Below are positions 1-8,081 of a stretch of 38,543 nt of DNA, one piece after another (position 1 is the stretch's first letter; each line of letters starts with the position of its first letter). Below the pieces are notes generated by a model. That model ran no database searches. It saw only the letters and a program-made list of their open reading frames with translations, and was not told the origin of the DNA. Made by a program: the position numbers and the translations under genes. This DNA is from Paracoccaceae bacterium (GTDB lineage: Bacteria > Pseudomonadota > Alphaproteobacteria > Rhodobacterales > Rhodobacteraceae): contig JANZZL010000082.1 in assembly GCA_026419405.1 (NCBI GenBank), positions 1-38,543 on the forward strand. The letters are read 5' to 3'.

Positions 1-1
1 C

Positions 2-1282
2 CCCTGGGACAAGGACGACATCGACGCGCTGGGCATCCTGAAGGTGGACGTGCTGGCGCTGGGCATGCTGACCTGCATCCGCAAGGGCTTCGATCTCATC
101 GCGAAGCACCACGGGACGGAGTGGACCCTGGCCACGCTGCCGCCCGAGGACCCGGACGTCTACGACATGCTCTGCCGGGCCGATTCGCTGGGCGTCTTCC
201 AGGTGGAGAGCCGGGCGCAGATGAACTTCCTGCCCCGGATGCGGCCGCGCTGCTTCTACGACCTGGTGATCCAGGTGGCGATCATCCGGCCGGGGCCGAT
301 CCAGGGCGACATGGTCCACCCCTTCCTGCGGCGGCGGAACGGGCAGGAGAAGGTGAGCTTTCCCTCGGATGCGCTGGGCGCGGTCCTCGGCAAGACGCTG
401 GGCGTGCCGCTCTTCCAGGAACAGGCGATGCAGATCGCCATCGTCGGCGCCGGCTTCTCGCCCGAGGAGGCCGATCGCCTGCGCCGGTCGCTCGCCACCT
501 TCAAGAAGCACGGGTCGGTCAGCGAGTTCGAGGGCCGCTTCCTGGCGGGGATGCGGCGGAACGGCTACGACGAGGACTTCGCGCGCCGCTGCTTCGCCCA
601 GATCGAGGGCTTCGGCAGCTACGGCTTTCCCGAAAGCCACGCGGCGAGCTTCGCGCTTCTCGTCTATGCCTCGGCCTGGATCAAGCGCCACCACCCCGGC
701 ATCTTCGCCTGCGCGCTCCTGAACTCTCAGCCGATGGGCTTCTACGCGCCCGCCCAGATCGTCCGCGACGCCCGCGAGCACGGGGTCGAGGTCCGCCCGC
801 CCTGCGTCAATTCGAGCTTCTGGGACTGCACGATGGAAGACGACGGGCAGGGTGGGCTCGCGCTCCGTCTCGGCTTCCGCCAGATCAACGGGATGGGGGA
901 GGAGGACGCGCACTGGATCGTCGCGGCCCGCGGCAACGGCTACCGCGCGGTCGAGGACGTCTGGCGCCGGGCCGGCGTGCCTCCGGCCACGGTCGCGCTG
1001 CTCGCCGAGGCCGACGCCTTCGCCGCACTCGGGATCTCCCGGCGCGAGGCGCTCTGGGCGGCCCGGGCGCTCGGCGGCAGGACGCCGCTGCCGCTCTTCG
1101 CCGGAGATCTCGACGGCGAGGGGATCGTGGAGCCGGCGGTGATCCTGCGCGCGATGACGCCGGGCGAGGAGGTGGTCGAGGACTACGTCTCGATGCGGCT
1201 GACGCTCCGCGCGCATCCGATGGCCCTGCTCCGCCACCGCCTCACCCCCGATGCCCGGACAGCACCCCTCGCGGCCGAATGA
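2..1282 (+). CDS. dnaE2: Error-prone DNA polymerase DnaE2, 3' part (start lies left of window)
   Basis: The frame is open from base 2 and gives 426 residues ending at a TGA. It matches the C-terminal half of the DnaE2/ImuC family of alpha subunits, the SOS-induced translesion polymerase that works with ImuA and ImuB. Recognisable blocks are [14 protein letters not shown] at the start, the [10 protein letters not shown] and [10 protein letters not shown] palm-region motifs, the [16 protein letters not shown] segment, and the HhH-type region [12 protein letters not shown]. Family members usually continue for about 100 residues past the [10 protein letters not shown] segment, with an OB-fold domain; here the protein stops 17 residues after it. 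No frame downstream restores an OB-fold. imuA and imuB would be expected upstream, outside the window. The identity is secure; the truncation is an observation judged against remembered family length. Confidence 0.93.
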   Translation, partial: PWDKDDIDALGILKVDVLALGMLTCIRKGFDLIAKHHGTEWTLATLPPEDPDVYDMLCRADSLGVFQVESRAQMNFLPRMRPRCFYDLVIQVAIIRPGPIQGDMVHPFLRRRNGQEKVSFPSDALGAVLGKTLGVPLFQEQAMQIAIVGAGFSPEEADRLRRSLATFKKHGSVSEFEGRFLAGMRRNGYDEDFARRCFAQIEGFGSYGFPESHAASFALLVYASAWIKRHHPGIFACALLNSQPMGFYAPAQIVRDAREHGVEVRPPCVNSSFWDCTMEDDGQGGLALRLGFRQINGMGEEDAHWIVAARGNGYRAVEDVWRRAGVPPATVALLAEADAFAALGISRREALWAARALGGRTPLPLFAGDLDGEGIVEPAVILRAMTPGEEVVEDYVSMRLTLRAHPMALLRHRLTPDARTAPLAAE

Positions 1283-1306
1283 CCGAAGGCGTGGTGCGGC
1301 AGGGCT

Positions 1307-1358
1307 GGGGGGCTGTCTGCCCCCCAAGACCCCCCGAGGATATTTCCGGCAGGGAAGG
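1307..1358 (+). repeat. Stop-proximal hairpin-plus-tail repeat, copy A
   Basis: This lies 24 bases after the dnaE2 stop. It has a 7-bp stem of GGGGGGC with GCCCCCC (1307-1313 and 1319-1325, loop TGTCT), followed by a conserved tail containing GAGGATATTTCCGGCAGGG. The same element occurs in reverse at 1499-1553. It may serve as an intrinsic terminator or REP-like element; there is no U-tract directly after the stem. Confidence 0.8.
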
Positions 1359-1498
1359 AGGAACTCCGCGGGGCGGAACGGGTGCCGGGCGCCCTGTTGC
1401 CATCCCTGTGCGGCGGGGCCGTTTCCGCCGTGTCACGGGCCTCGCGGCCTGGATAGATCCAGAACATCCGCGGGCGTTCGCACCCAAAACACCATCTC

Positions 1499-1553
1499 CC
1501 TTCCCTGCCGGAAATATCCTCGGGGGAGCGCGAGGGGGCAGACAGCCCCCTCG
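1499..1553 (-). repeat. Stop-proximal hairpin-plus-tail repeat, copy B
   Basis: This is the reverse-strand copy of the 1307-1358 element, starting 20 bases after the mtaB stop in that gene's sense direction. The stem is CGAGGGGGC with GCCCCCTCG (1531-1539 and 1545-1553, loop AGACA). The tail is identical to copy A over about 28 bases. The two copies face each other between the convergent genes dnaE2 and mtaB. The roughly 140 bases between them contain no gene I can support. Confidence 0.8.
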
Positions 1554-1572
1554 TTCCTGCGCCCGTGGCCCC

Positions 1573-2832
1573 TCAGGCCAGGAGACGGGCGCCGTCGTGC
1601 CCGTCGATCCGCGCCACGATCACGGCTCCCTCGGGCTGCGGCGCGGCAAAGGCGACCTCGGCAAACTGGGCAGTGCGCCCCGTCGATGGGCTCTCGATCA
1701 GCACCTCGTGCCACCGGCCGACCTGCTCGGAGAGATGCCGTTCCAGGGCCGCCGCTCCCGCCGCGCGCAACCGCGCCGCACGCTCGCGGATCACCTGTCC
1801 CGGCACCTGCGGCATCCGCGCCGCCGGGGTGCCCTTCCGCGGGCTGAAGGGGAAGACGTGCAGGAAGGTGAGCCCGCAGTCCTCGACCAGCCGCAGCGAA
1901 TTCTCGAACATCGCCTCGGTCTCGGTCGGAAAACCCGCGATGATGTCGGCGCCGAAGGCGATGTCGGGCCGCAGGCGCCGCGCCTCCTCGCAGAAGCGGA
2001 TCGCATCCTCGCGCAGGTGCCGCCGCTTCATCCGCTTCAGGATCAGGTCGTCGCCCGACTGCAGGCTCAGATGCAGGTGCGGCATCAGCCGCGGCTCGGT
2101 CGCGATCGCCTCCATCAGAGCGGGGTCGGCCTCGATCGAATCGATTGACGAGAGGCGCAGGCGCTCCACGCGCGTCAGCCGAAGGATGCGGCGCACGAGG
2201 TCGCCGAGCCGCGGCGCACCCGGCAGGTCGGCGCCCCAGGAGGTGAGATCCACCCCCGTCAGCACGACCTCGCGGAAGCCACGATCGACGAGCCGCGAGA
2301 TCTGCTCGACCACCACTCCGGCCGGAACCGACCGGGAATTGCCGCGGCCGTAGGGGATGATGCAGAAGGTGCAGCGGTGGTCGCAGCCGTTCTGCACCTG
2401 CACATAGGCGCGGTGGCGGCCGAAACCGTCGATCAGGTGCGCGGCGGTCTCGCGCACCGAGAGGATGTCGTCGACCTGCACCCGCTCGGTCTCGCCGACG
2501 AAATCCGGCGCGAGTCGCGCCCAGGTTCCGGGGCGCATCTTCTCGGAGTTGCCGATCACCAGATCCACCTCGGGCATCGCCGCGAAGGTCTCGGGTTCGG
2601 TCTGGGCAGCGCAGCCGGTGACGATCAAGGTCGCCCCGGGGTGTTCGCGCCGCAGGCGCCGGATCTCCTGGCGCGCCTTGCGCACGGCCTCGGCGGTGAC
2701 CGCGCAGGTGTTGACGACCACGGCATGTTCCACGCCCGCGGCGGCCGCCATTTCCCTCATCGCCTCGGTCTCGTAGGCGTTGAGGCGGCAGCCGAGGGTG
2801 GCAAAGACCGGGGGCCGCGGGGGGACGTTCAT
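1573..2832 (-). CDS. mtaB: tRNA t6A37 methylthiotransferase MtaB (radical SAM)
   Basis: The protein has 419 residues, the normal length for the family. It adds the methylthio group to N6-threonylcarbamoyladenosine at position 37 of ANN-decoding tRNAs. The N-terminal MTTase domain has its three cluster cysteines at C15 (TLGCRLN), C43 (VVNTCAV) and C74 (VTGCAAQ). The radical SAM CxxxCxxC motif is C150, C154 and C157 ([10 protein letters not shown]). I choose MtaB over MiaB because of the CRLN motif at the first cysteine and the overall fit to the e-subfamily; RimO is less likely. The ATG overlaps the dapF stop by four bases, so the two genes are translationally coupled. The 3' end is followed by repeat copy B. 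Confidence 0.92.
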   Translation of the reverse strand: MNVPPRPPVFATLGCRLNAYETEAMREMAAAAGVEHAVVVNTCAVTAEAVRKARQEIRRLRREHPGATLIVTGCAAQTEPETFAAMPEVDLVIGNSEKMRPGTWARLAPDFVGETERVQVDDILSVRETAAHLIDGFGRHRAYVQVQNGCDHRCTFCIIPYGRGNSRSVPAGVVVEQISRLVDRGFREVVLTGVDLTSWGADLPGAPRLGDLVRRILRLTRVERLRLSSIDSIEADPALMEAIATEPRLMPHLHLSLQSGDDLILKRMKRRHLREDAIRFCEEARRLRPDIAFGADIIAGFPTETEAMFENSLRLVEDCGLTFLHVFPFSPRKGTPAARMPQVPGQVIRERAARLRAAGAAALERHLSEQVGRWHEVLIESPSTGRTAQFAEVAFAAPQPEGAVIVARIDGHDGARLLA

Positions 2833-3668
2833 CGCAACCCCGCGAGGAAGGCGGGGGTGAGGATGCCGTCGAAGACATGCGCCGTCGGGCCGGTGAGCCA
2901 GACGCCGTCCTCGCGCCAGTCGACGATCAGCGTTCCGCCGTCGACCTGCACCGTCACCTTGCGGCCCGTCATGCCGCGCCGCGCCGCGGCCACGGCGGCC
3001 GCGCAGGCGCAGGAGCCGGAGGCCAGCGTCACGCCGGTTCCGCGCTCCCAGATCCGCAGCCGGATCTCGCCGGGCGACAGGACCTGCACGACCTCGACAT
3101 TGGTGCGCTCGGGAAACAGCGGGTGGAACTCGTAGCGGGCGCCGAATTCCTCGAGCGGGATGATCCCGGCGTCCTCCACGAAGAAGGTGCAGTGCGGATT
3201 GCCCATGCCGGTGGCGACCGGCAGCCCCTCGATGGGAAGCTCCAGCGTGTCCATCGCCTCGGCGAGCGGGATTCCCGCCCAGTCGAGGATCGGCTGTCCC
3301 ATGTTGACCGAGGTCAGCCCGCCCCCGGCATCCTCGGCGCCGAGGATGCCGCGTTCGGTGCGGATCCTCAGCCGGGCGCGGCCGGTGCGGTCCATCTCGG
3401 CGCGGGCGATGCAGCGCGTGGCGTTGCCGCAGGTGGCGCTCTGCGAGCCGTCGGCATTCCAGAAGCCCAGCCTGAAGTCGGCCTCGGGATCATCGTCGAT
3501 GACCGCGAGCTGGTCGAAGCCCACGCCCCTGTGCCGGTCGCCCAGCGCCCGCGCGAATTCGGCCGTGACATCGAGCGGTGCGACGCGCCGGTCGATGACC
3601 ACGAAGTCGTTGCCGAGCCCGTGCATCTTGGCGAAGGGCAGGCCGGAGGCTGGAGCGGGTTGCTGCAT
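2829..3668 (-). CDS. dapF: Diaminopimelate epimerase
   Basis: The protein has 279 residues. It interconverts LL- and meso-diaminopimelate for lysine and peptidoglycan synthesis in the cytoplasm, without a cofactor. The first catalytic cysteine is C80 in the ATCGNATRC motif. The second is C222 in [10 protein letters not shown], where the usual ACGTGACA is varied but the catalytic cysteine is kept. The N-terminal [12 protein letters not shown] motif begins at residue 15. The stop overlaps the mtaB ATG, so dapF is the first gene of a two-gene operon. That gene order is common in Rhodobacterales as far as I recall. The start at 3668 is the only ATG before the conserved FAKMHG block that leaves a short leader; an internal ATG at residue 15 is possible but less likely. 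Confidence 0.95.
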   Translation of the reverse strand: MQQPAPASGLPFAKMHGLGNDFVVIDRRVAPLDVTAEFARALGDRHRGVGFDQLAVIDDDPEADFRLGFWNADGSQSATCGNATRCIARAEMDRTGRARLRIRTERGILGAEDAGGGLTSVNMGQPILDWAGIPLAEAMDTLELPIEGLPVATGMGNPHCTFFVEDAGIIPLEEFGARYEFHPLFPERTNVEVVQVLSPGEIRLRIWERGTGVTLASGSCACAAAVAAARRGMTGRKVTVQVDGGTLIVDWREDGVWLTGPTAHVFDGILTPAFLAGLR

Positions 3669-3796
3669 GGGCGCGCGTATAGCGCGCCGGGGGCGGCGAA
3701 TCCAGCGGCGGGACCGGCGGCCGCCGCCCTGCTCTCGCCATGCCGTGCCCCCCGTGCTATCGGCAGGCCCGGAGCAGACGGCAACGGATCGACAGG

Positions 3797-4555
3797 GTGA
3801 CGCGCGAGGCCCCCATCCTTTCCATCGTGATCCCGATGCGGAACGAGGCCGAGAACGCCGCGGCGCTTCTGGCCGAGATCGCCGAGGCGGGGGCGCGGCT
3901 GCCCGACTACGAGGTCATCGCGGTCGACGACGGCTCGGATGATGCCACCGCCGAGGTGCTGGCGCGCCAGGCGGCGGCCGACCCGCGCCTGCGCGTGCTG
4001 AGGCACCCGCGCCCGGCCGGACAGTCTGCGGCGGTGCACTCCGGCGTGCTTGCCGCCCGCGGCACGATCTGCGCCACGCTCGACGGCGACGGGCAGAACC
4101 CGCCGGCGGAACTGCCGGGCCTCGTCGCGCCGCTGCTGGCGCCGGGGTCGGACCGCATCGGCCTGGTCGCCGGGCAGCGGGTCGGGCGGCAGGACACGCT
4201 CTCCCGCCGGCTTGCGTCGCGCTTCGCCAACGGGCTGCGCTCCCGCCTGCTGAAGGACGGCACCCGGGATACCGGCTGCGGGCTGAAGGCGTTCCGGCGC
4301 GAGGCCTTCCTGCGGCTGCCCTACTTCGACCACATGCACCGCTACCTGCCCGCGCTGTTCCGCCGCGACGGCTGGGAGGTGGCCCTGGTGGACGTCTCTC
4401 ACCGCCCGCGCGCGGCGGGGCGGTCGCACTACACCAACCTGAACCGCGCCCTGGTCGGGATCCACGACCTCATCGGCGTGGCCTGGCTGATCCGCCGGCG
4501 CAAGAAGGCCGAGGCCGCGGAGGCGGGACGAGCGAAGGACGACCGGAATGGCTGA
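3797..4555 (+). CDS. Family 2 glycosyltransferase, dolichyl/undecaprenyl-phosphate sugar synthase type
   Basis: From the GTG at 3797 the protein has 252 residues and opens [20 protein letters not shown], the usual start of the DPM1/ArnC type. The frame is open to an ATG at 3740, but that extension is Cys/Arg-rich and unlike the family. The GT-A fold is shown by [12 protein letters not shown] for nucleotide binding and the acidic LDGDGQNPP motif for metal. There is no long hydrophobic C-terminus. By analogy it transfers a sugar from a nucleotide donor to undecaprenyl phosphate on the cytoplasmic face. Its stop overlaps the next gene by eight bases. The sugar is unknown. Confidence 0.85.
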   Translation: MTREAPILSIVIPMRNEAENAAALLAEIAEAGARLPDYEVIAVDDGSDDATAEVLARQAAADPRLRVLRHPRPAGQSAAVHSGVLAARGTICATLDGDGQNPPAELPGLVAPLLAPGSDRIGLVAGQRVGRQDTLSRRLASRFANGLRSRLLKDGTRDTGCGLKAFRREAFLRLPYFDHMHRYLPALFRRDGWEVALVDVSHRPRAAGRSHYTNLNRALVGIHDLIGVAWLIRRRKKAEAAEAGRAKDDRNG

Positions 4556-4859
4556 GACGATCTTCGCCTGGCTGAACGTGACCGGGTGGTACGAATTCTG
4601 GTGGGTGGTGATCGGCCTCGGCGGGCAGCTCCTCTTCACCGCCCGGTTCCTGGTGCAGTGGATCGCCTCGGAGAAGGCGCGCAAATCGGTGATGCCGCTT
4701 GCCTTCTGGTACTTCTCGCTGGCCGGGGGGCTGATCCTCTTCGCCTATGCGGTGCACCGCCATGATCCGGTGTTCATCCTCGGCCAGTCGCTCGGGGTGT
4801 TCATCTATTCCCGCAACCTCTGGCTGATCCATGCCGAGCGGCGCAGCAGCGCGGTCTGA
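4548..4859 (+). CDS. Lipid-A-disaccharide synthase N-terminal-domain (LABN) membrane protein
   Basis: This is a 103-residue, mostly hydrophobic protein with about three predicted membrane segments (WWVVIGLGGQLLF, PLAFWYFSLAGGLILFAYAV, FILGQSLGVFIYSRN). The QLLFTARFLVQW and SVMPLAFWYFSL blocks are typical of the LABN domain, which otherwise forms the N-terminus of some LpxB proteins. It overlaps the upstream glycosyltransferase and precedes a GT83 transferase, so a role in handling the lipid-linked sugar (for instance translocation) is an inference from context. No enzymatic motif is visible. It is complete at the usual stand-alone length and is followed 31 bases later by the hairpin repeat. 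Confidence 0.85.
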   Translation: MAETIFAWLNVTGWYEFWWVVIGLGGQLLFTARFLVQWIASEKARKSVMPLAFWYFSLAGGLILFAYAVHRHDPVFILGQSLGVFIYSRNLWLIHAERRSSAV

Positions 4860-4889
4860 GCAGCGGCGGTCGCGGGCGGTGGCTGCGGA

Positions 4890-4958
4890 GGGGGGCCTTC
4901 CGCCCCCCGCCCGCCTCCGGCGGGCCCCCCCGAGCGTATTTGCGACAAGAGGAAGATG
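4890..4958 (+). repeat. Stop-proximal hairpin repeat, variant copy C
   Basis: This begins 31 bases after the LABN gene stop. It has two adjacent stems: GGGGGG with CCCCCC (4890-4895 and 4903-4908), and GCCCGCC with GGCGGGC (4909-4915 and 4919-4925, loop TCC). A tail CCCCCGAGCGTATTTGCGAC follows, then AAGAGGAAGATG. The design (hairpin next to the stop, then C-run, GAG, ATTT and a purine-rich end) parallels copies A and B, but the tail is a different subtype. Confidence 0.65.
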
Positions 4959-4979
4959 CCGGCGGCGGGGAGGCGGGCG

Positions 4980-6428
4980 ATGAGGGCGCCGGGCGGGACG
5001 CGCGGCTGGTTCCTGCCGGCGCTGGCGATCGTCGGGGCGGTGACGGCGGTGCGGGTGGTGCTGCTGGCCTTCTCGCGCGCCGATCTTTTCGTCGACGAGG
5101 CGCAATACTGGCTCTGGGGGCAGGATCTCGCCTGGGGCTACTATTCGAAGCCCCCGCTGATCGCCTGGGTCATCCGCGGCGCGACGGAGATCGCCGGGTC
5201 GGACGCGCCGTTCTGGATACGGCTGCCCGCGCCGCTGTTCCATGCGGTGACCGCATTGGTGCTGGGCGCGGTCGGTGCGCGGCTGGCCGGGACCCGGACC
5301 GCCGTTGCAGTGGCCGCCGCCTATGCGACGCTGCCGATGGTGACGGTCGGGAGCCTCCTGATCTCGACCGACACGATCATGTTCCCGTTCCTCGCCGCGG
5401 CCCTGGCCGGATACCTGGCGCTGCTCGATGCGCGCGCCGCCGGCGGACGGCGGCCGGCGCTCGCGCTCGCCACCGGCCTTGCGCTCGGCCTGGCCTTCCT
5501 TGCGAAGTACGCGGCCGTCTTTCCCCTGGCGCTCGCCATCCTGGCGGCGCTCCGCCCCGGCCTCAGGCCGGCGCCGGGCGACGCGCTTCTGGCGCTGGCG
5601 GGCTTCGCGGCCCTGGCGGCCCCGAACCTCGCCTGGAATGCGGCGAACGGCATGGCGACGCTGTCGCACACGGTCGACAACACCGGCTGGCGCGGCGGGA
5701 TCGGGCTGGATCTGCCCGGTCTGCTGCGGTTCGTTGCCGAACAGGCGCTGGTCTTCGGCCCCATCCTGCTGCCCGCGCTGGTTCTGGCCGCGGCCGACGG
5801 GCGGGTGCCGCGGCGGGCGGGGCTGCTCGCGCTCCTGTCGCTGCCCATCGTCGGGCTGATTGCGGTGCAGGCGCTCCTGTCGGGGGCCAATGCCAACTGG
5901 GCGGCCTCGGCCTACCTGGCCGGGACCGTTCTTGCGGTCGCCTGGCTGGCGGAGCGGCCGCGCTGGCTCGCCGCCTCCTTCGTGATCAACGGGGCCGTGG
6001 CGCTCGCCCTGCCGCTTCTGGCGACGCGGGCCGACACGATCCGCTGGGGCGAGCGGCTGGTGCTTGCGCGCTATGTCGGCCTCGACGAGCTGTCGCGGCA
6101 GATCCTCGACCTGGCGGAGGCCGAGGGGGCGCGGGCGGTCGCGGCCAACGAGCGGGCCGTGCTGGCCGCCCTGTTCCACACCGGGCGCGACAGGGGCATG
6201 CCGATCCATGCCTGGCCGCCCGAGGGGGCGCCGCGCAACCACTACGAACAGCGCCACGCCTATGCCGGCGGGGCCAGCGGGCCGGTGCTGGCCATAAGCC
6301 GTGGCGCCGCCGCGCCCCCCTGCGTGCCGCTGCGCAGCGGCAGACTGACCCCGGGCCCCGGGGCCTACGCCCGCAGCCGGTTCACCTGGTGGCTGGTCCC
6401 GCCCGACTGCTGGGAGGGCAGGCCGTGA
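4980..6428 (+). CDS. ArnT/PMT-like family 83 glycosyltransferase, integral membrane
   Basis: The protein is about 482 residues from the ATG at 4980, chosen because GGGGAGG lies six bases upstream. An ATG at 4956 would add eight residues but lies inside the repeat tail. The first external loop carries the acidic motif FVDEAQYWLWGQ followed by YYSKPPLIAW, the hallmark of ArnT-type transferases that use polyprenyl-phosphate sugars on the periplasmic side. Roughly ten or more hydrophobic segments follow, then a soluble C-terminal domain. It is the probable acceptor-side enzyme of the cassette, taking the sugar made by the upstream GT2. Acceptor (lipid A, core or other) and sugar cannot be read from the sequence. 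Its TGA overlaps the GTG of the next gene. Confidence 0.85.
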   Translation: MRAPGGTRGWFLPALAIVGAVTAVRVVLLAFSRADLFVDEAQYWLWGQDLAWGYYSKPPLIAWVIRGATEIAGSDAPFWIRLPAPLFHAVTALVLGAVGARLAGTRTAVAVAAAYATLPMVTVGSLLISTDTIMFPFLAAALAGYLALLDARAAGGRRPALALATGLALGLAFLAKYAAVFPLALAILAALRPGLRPAPGDALLALAGFAALAAPNLAWNAANGMATLSHTVDNTGWRGGIGLDLPGLLRFVAEQALVFGPILLPALVLAAADGRVPRRAGLLALLSLPIVGLIAVQALLSGANANWAASAYLAGTVLAVAWLAERPRWLAASFVINGAVALALPLLATRADTIRWGERLVLARYVGLDELSRQILDLAEAEGARAVAANERAVLAALFHTGRDRGMPIHAWPPEGAPRNHYEQRHAYAGGASGPVLAISRGAAAPPCVPLRSGRLTPGPGAYARSRFTWWLVPPDCWEGRP

Positions 6429-7192
6429 GCGTCCTGCGGCCCGCTGCCCTGCTGGCCGCCGCCACTGCGGCGGCAGCGGCGGTCTTCGTCGGCCTTCCCT
6501 CGGTCGATCTCGCCGTGTCGGGCCTGTTCCACGACCCCCGGAGCGGCACCTGGGCCGGCGCGGCGCCCTGGGCGGAGGCGCTGCGTGCGCTGTTCTGGAA
6601 GGCCACCGAGGCCGCCGTGCTCGGCTTCACGCTGCTTCTGGCCGCCGCACTGGCGCGTCGCGGGCGCGCGCTGGTACCCGCCCGGCTCTGGGCCTTCGCG
6701 CTCGGGGCGCTGGCGCTCGGGCCCGGCCTTCTCGTCAACGGCATCCTGAAGGAGGTGTGGGACCGCGCGCGGCCGCGCATGGTCGTGGAGTTCGGCGGCG
6801 ACGCCGCCTTCACCCCGGCCTGGGTCCTCGGCGGCGGCTGCGCGCAGAACTGCTCGTTCGTGTCGGGCGAGGCGGCGGGCACGGCGACGCTCGCCCTGGT
6901 GCTCTGGCTGATCGCGGGCCGGCGCCTGCCGGGCCGGGGCCGCGCGGTCGCCGCCGCAGGCCTGGTCGCCGCGACGCTCGCGGTCGGGCTGCAGCGCGTG
7001 GCATCGGGCGGGCATTTCCTGTCGGACGTGGTCTTCGCCTGGCTTCTCCCTGCCGGGCTGACGCTTGCGCTCTGGCGCCTCTCCGGCGCCGACCGCGCCG
7101 CCGACCGGCTGACCGCCGCCGCGCTGCGGGCGGACATCGCCGCCGCTGCCGCCGCGCTCGGCCGCCTTCTGCGGGGAGAGCGGCGGAATTGA
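6425..7192 (+). CDS. PAP2-family membrane phosphatase, LpxE/PgpB-like
   Basis: The protein has 255 residues from a GTG that overlaps the upstream TGA. It has about six hydrophobic segments and the three phosphatase motifs: KEVWDRARP (motif 1), SFVSGEAAG (motif 2) and RVASGGHFLSD (motif 3, with catalytic His and Asp). Motif 2 normally reads PSGH; here the histidine position is Glu. Such variants exist in the family, but their activity needs testing. The substrate could be lipid A 1-phosphate, undecaprenyl pyrophosphate or a phospholipid. Coupling to the GT83 gene favours envelope lipid processing. The frame upstream of the GTG is also open across the whole GT83 gene, which is a high-GC shadow. 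Confidence 0.85.
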   Translation: MSVLRPAALLAAATAAAAAVFVGLPSVDLAVSGLFHDPRSGTWAGAAPWAEALRALFWKATEAAVLGFTLLLAAALARRGRALVPARLWAFALGALALGPGLLVNGILKEVWDRARPRMVVEFGGDAAFTPAWVLGGGCAQNCSFVSGEAAGTATLALVLWLIAGRRLPGRGRAVAAAGLVAATLAVGLQRVASGGHFLSDVVFAWLLPAGLTLALWRLSGADRAADRLTAAALRADIAAAAAALGRLLRGERRN

Positions 7193-7195
7193 CCC

Positions 7196-7223
7196 TTGAC
7201 CCGTCCCGCGCCACCGCTTAGAC
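7196..7223 (+). promoter_or_regulatory. Candidate promoter of the tRNA-Lys gene
   Basis: TTGACC at 7196-7201 and TTAGAC at 7218-7223 are separated by 16 bases, with the tRNA starting 12 bases later. A second TTGACC overlaps the upstream stop codon. The -35 match is good and the -10 match is weak. Confidence 0.5.
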
Positions 7224-7234
7224 GACGCCCGCGT

Positions 7235-7311
7235 GGGCCCGTAGCTCAGTTGGTTAGAGCGGCTGACTTTTAATCAGTAGGTCATAGGTTCGAATCCTAT
7301 CGGGCTCACCA
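7235..7311 (+). tRNA. tRNA-Lys (anticodon UUU)
   Basis: The 77 bases fold as a full cloverleaf. The acceptor arm GGGCCCG (7235-7241) pairs with CGGGCTC (7301-7307) with one G-T. The D arm is GCTC...GAGC. The anticodon stem is GCTGA/TCAGT with loop CTTTTAA, giving anticodon TTT. The T arm is ATAGG/CCTAT around TTCGAAT. Discriminator A is followed by an encoded CCA. About 200 bases follow before the next gene; they hold a 6-bp GC stem (7329-7334 with 7342-7347) that could end transcription, and nothing else I can support. No integrase or direct repeat of the tRNA 3' end is seen nearby. Confidence 0.97.
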
Positions 7312-7517
7312 CCTTCCCGTGATCCGTGGCGGCCGGCCGAGGGCCGCGCCGGCGCCGTCGCAAGGCGATTCCGCAGGGGCTTCGCCGTGGCGCTCCGCAT
7401 GACGGCCAGCGCCCTCGTGCGCCGGCCGATTCGAGCGGCCCGAAATGGCATGGCCGCATGCTCCTCGCCCTGACGGAGACCCTCAGCCCGACGGATCCGC
7501 CGGGCGGGCCGGGCCCG

Positions 7518-7913
7518 TCAGTCCGCCAGGTAGCAGCCGCCCTCGAAGGCGCCGAGCCCGACCGCCGTCACGGCGGCGGGAACCCAGACCAGCGGGTTCA
7601 GCACCACGCTCATCACGGCCGCACCGGCGCCGGCCGTTCCGCCCATGATTCCGACCGTTCCGGCGGCAGAGGCGCCGCCCGCGGTGGAGCCGAGCATCAC
7701 CGCGCCCGAGCCTGCATGGGTGAAGGTGTAGAGGCCCGCGGCCGTGGCGGCCGCGCGTGCACCCGCCACCGCGCCCGAGCCCGCAGCGACGGCCGCAGCG
7801 CCGCCCGTGCCGATCAGGTTGCTGGGCCGGTAATCGCACAGTCCGGCCGAGGCCGCGGTTGCGGCGATCATCAGCGAAAGGGTCGCGGCAGCTCCGGAGA
7901 CGATGTTTCTCAC
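7518..7913 (-). CDS. Small secreted Gly/Ala-rich protein, unknown function
   Basis: From the GTG at 7913 this gives 131 residues. I prefer this start because GGAGGA lies six bases upstream and it puts a signal peptide (VRNIVSGAAATLSLMIAATAASA) at the N-terminus; an ATG at 7982 would bury it behind a basic leader. The mature part begins GLCDYRPSNLIG and ends EGGCYLAD. Between those two cysteines lies a stretch of small residues with repeated GxxxG-like spacing and two hydrophobic segments. That pattern suggests a membrane-inserting or glycine-zipper protein. I do not recognise the family. It lies downstream of the transporter operon on the same strand, after a 9-bp hairpin, so it is probably transcribed separately. 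Confidence 0.65.
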   Translation of the reverse strand: MRNIVSGAAATLSLMIAATAASAGLCDYRPSNLIGTGGAAAVAAGSGAVAGARAAATAAGLYTFTHAGSGAVMLGSTAGGASAAGTVGIMGGTAGAGAAVMSVVLNPLVWVPAAVTAVGLGAFEGGCYLAD

Positions 7914-8045
7914 GGAAGTTCCTCCATCCGTCCAGTGCCCCCGACCCGGATTCAACGTGGGTCGCGGCCGGGCCCGGTTCAAGGGTGCGCGAACGGCCTG
8001 CCTCGCCCCCCATCCGGCGCGATGGGGCGGGCGCCGACCCGGAGT

Positions 8046-8069
8046 GCCCGGCCCGCTCGGGGGCCGGGC
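8046..8069 (-). terminator. Candidate terminator hairpin of the pot-type operon
   Basis: A perfect 9-bp stem GCCCGGCCC/GGGCCGGGC with a six-base loop sits 12 bases after the solute-binding-protein stop. No U-run follows on the minus strand, so intrinsic termination is uncertain. Confidence 0.4.
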
Positions 8070-8081
8070 GACCCGCGCGGC

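Noticed and set aside
1283-1572. Possible insertion sequence between the facing repeats
   Set aside because: Only about 140 bases separate the copies, with no transposase, and each copy is better explained as belonging to its own gene end.
4940-7192. A 750-codon open frame running across the GT83 gene into the PAP2 gene
   Set aside because: The first two thirds are out of frame with GT83 and Arg/Gly/Ala-biased; only the part from the GTG at 6425 matches a family.
7235-7517. tRNA-Lys as an integration site for an island
   Set aside because: No integrase and no repeat of the tRNA 3' end is visible, and the genes on both sides look like ordinary chromosomal genes.
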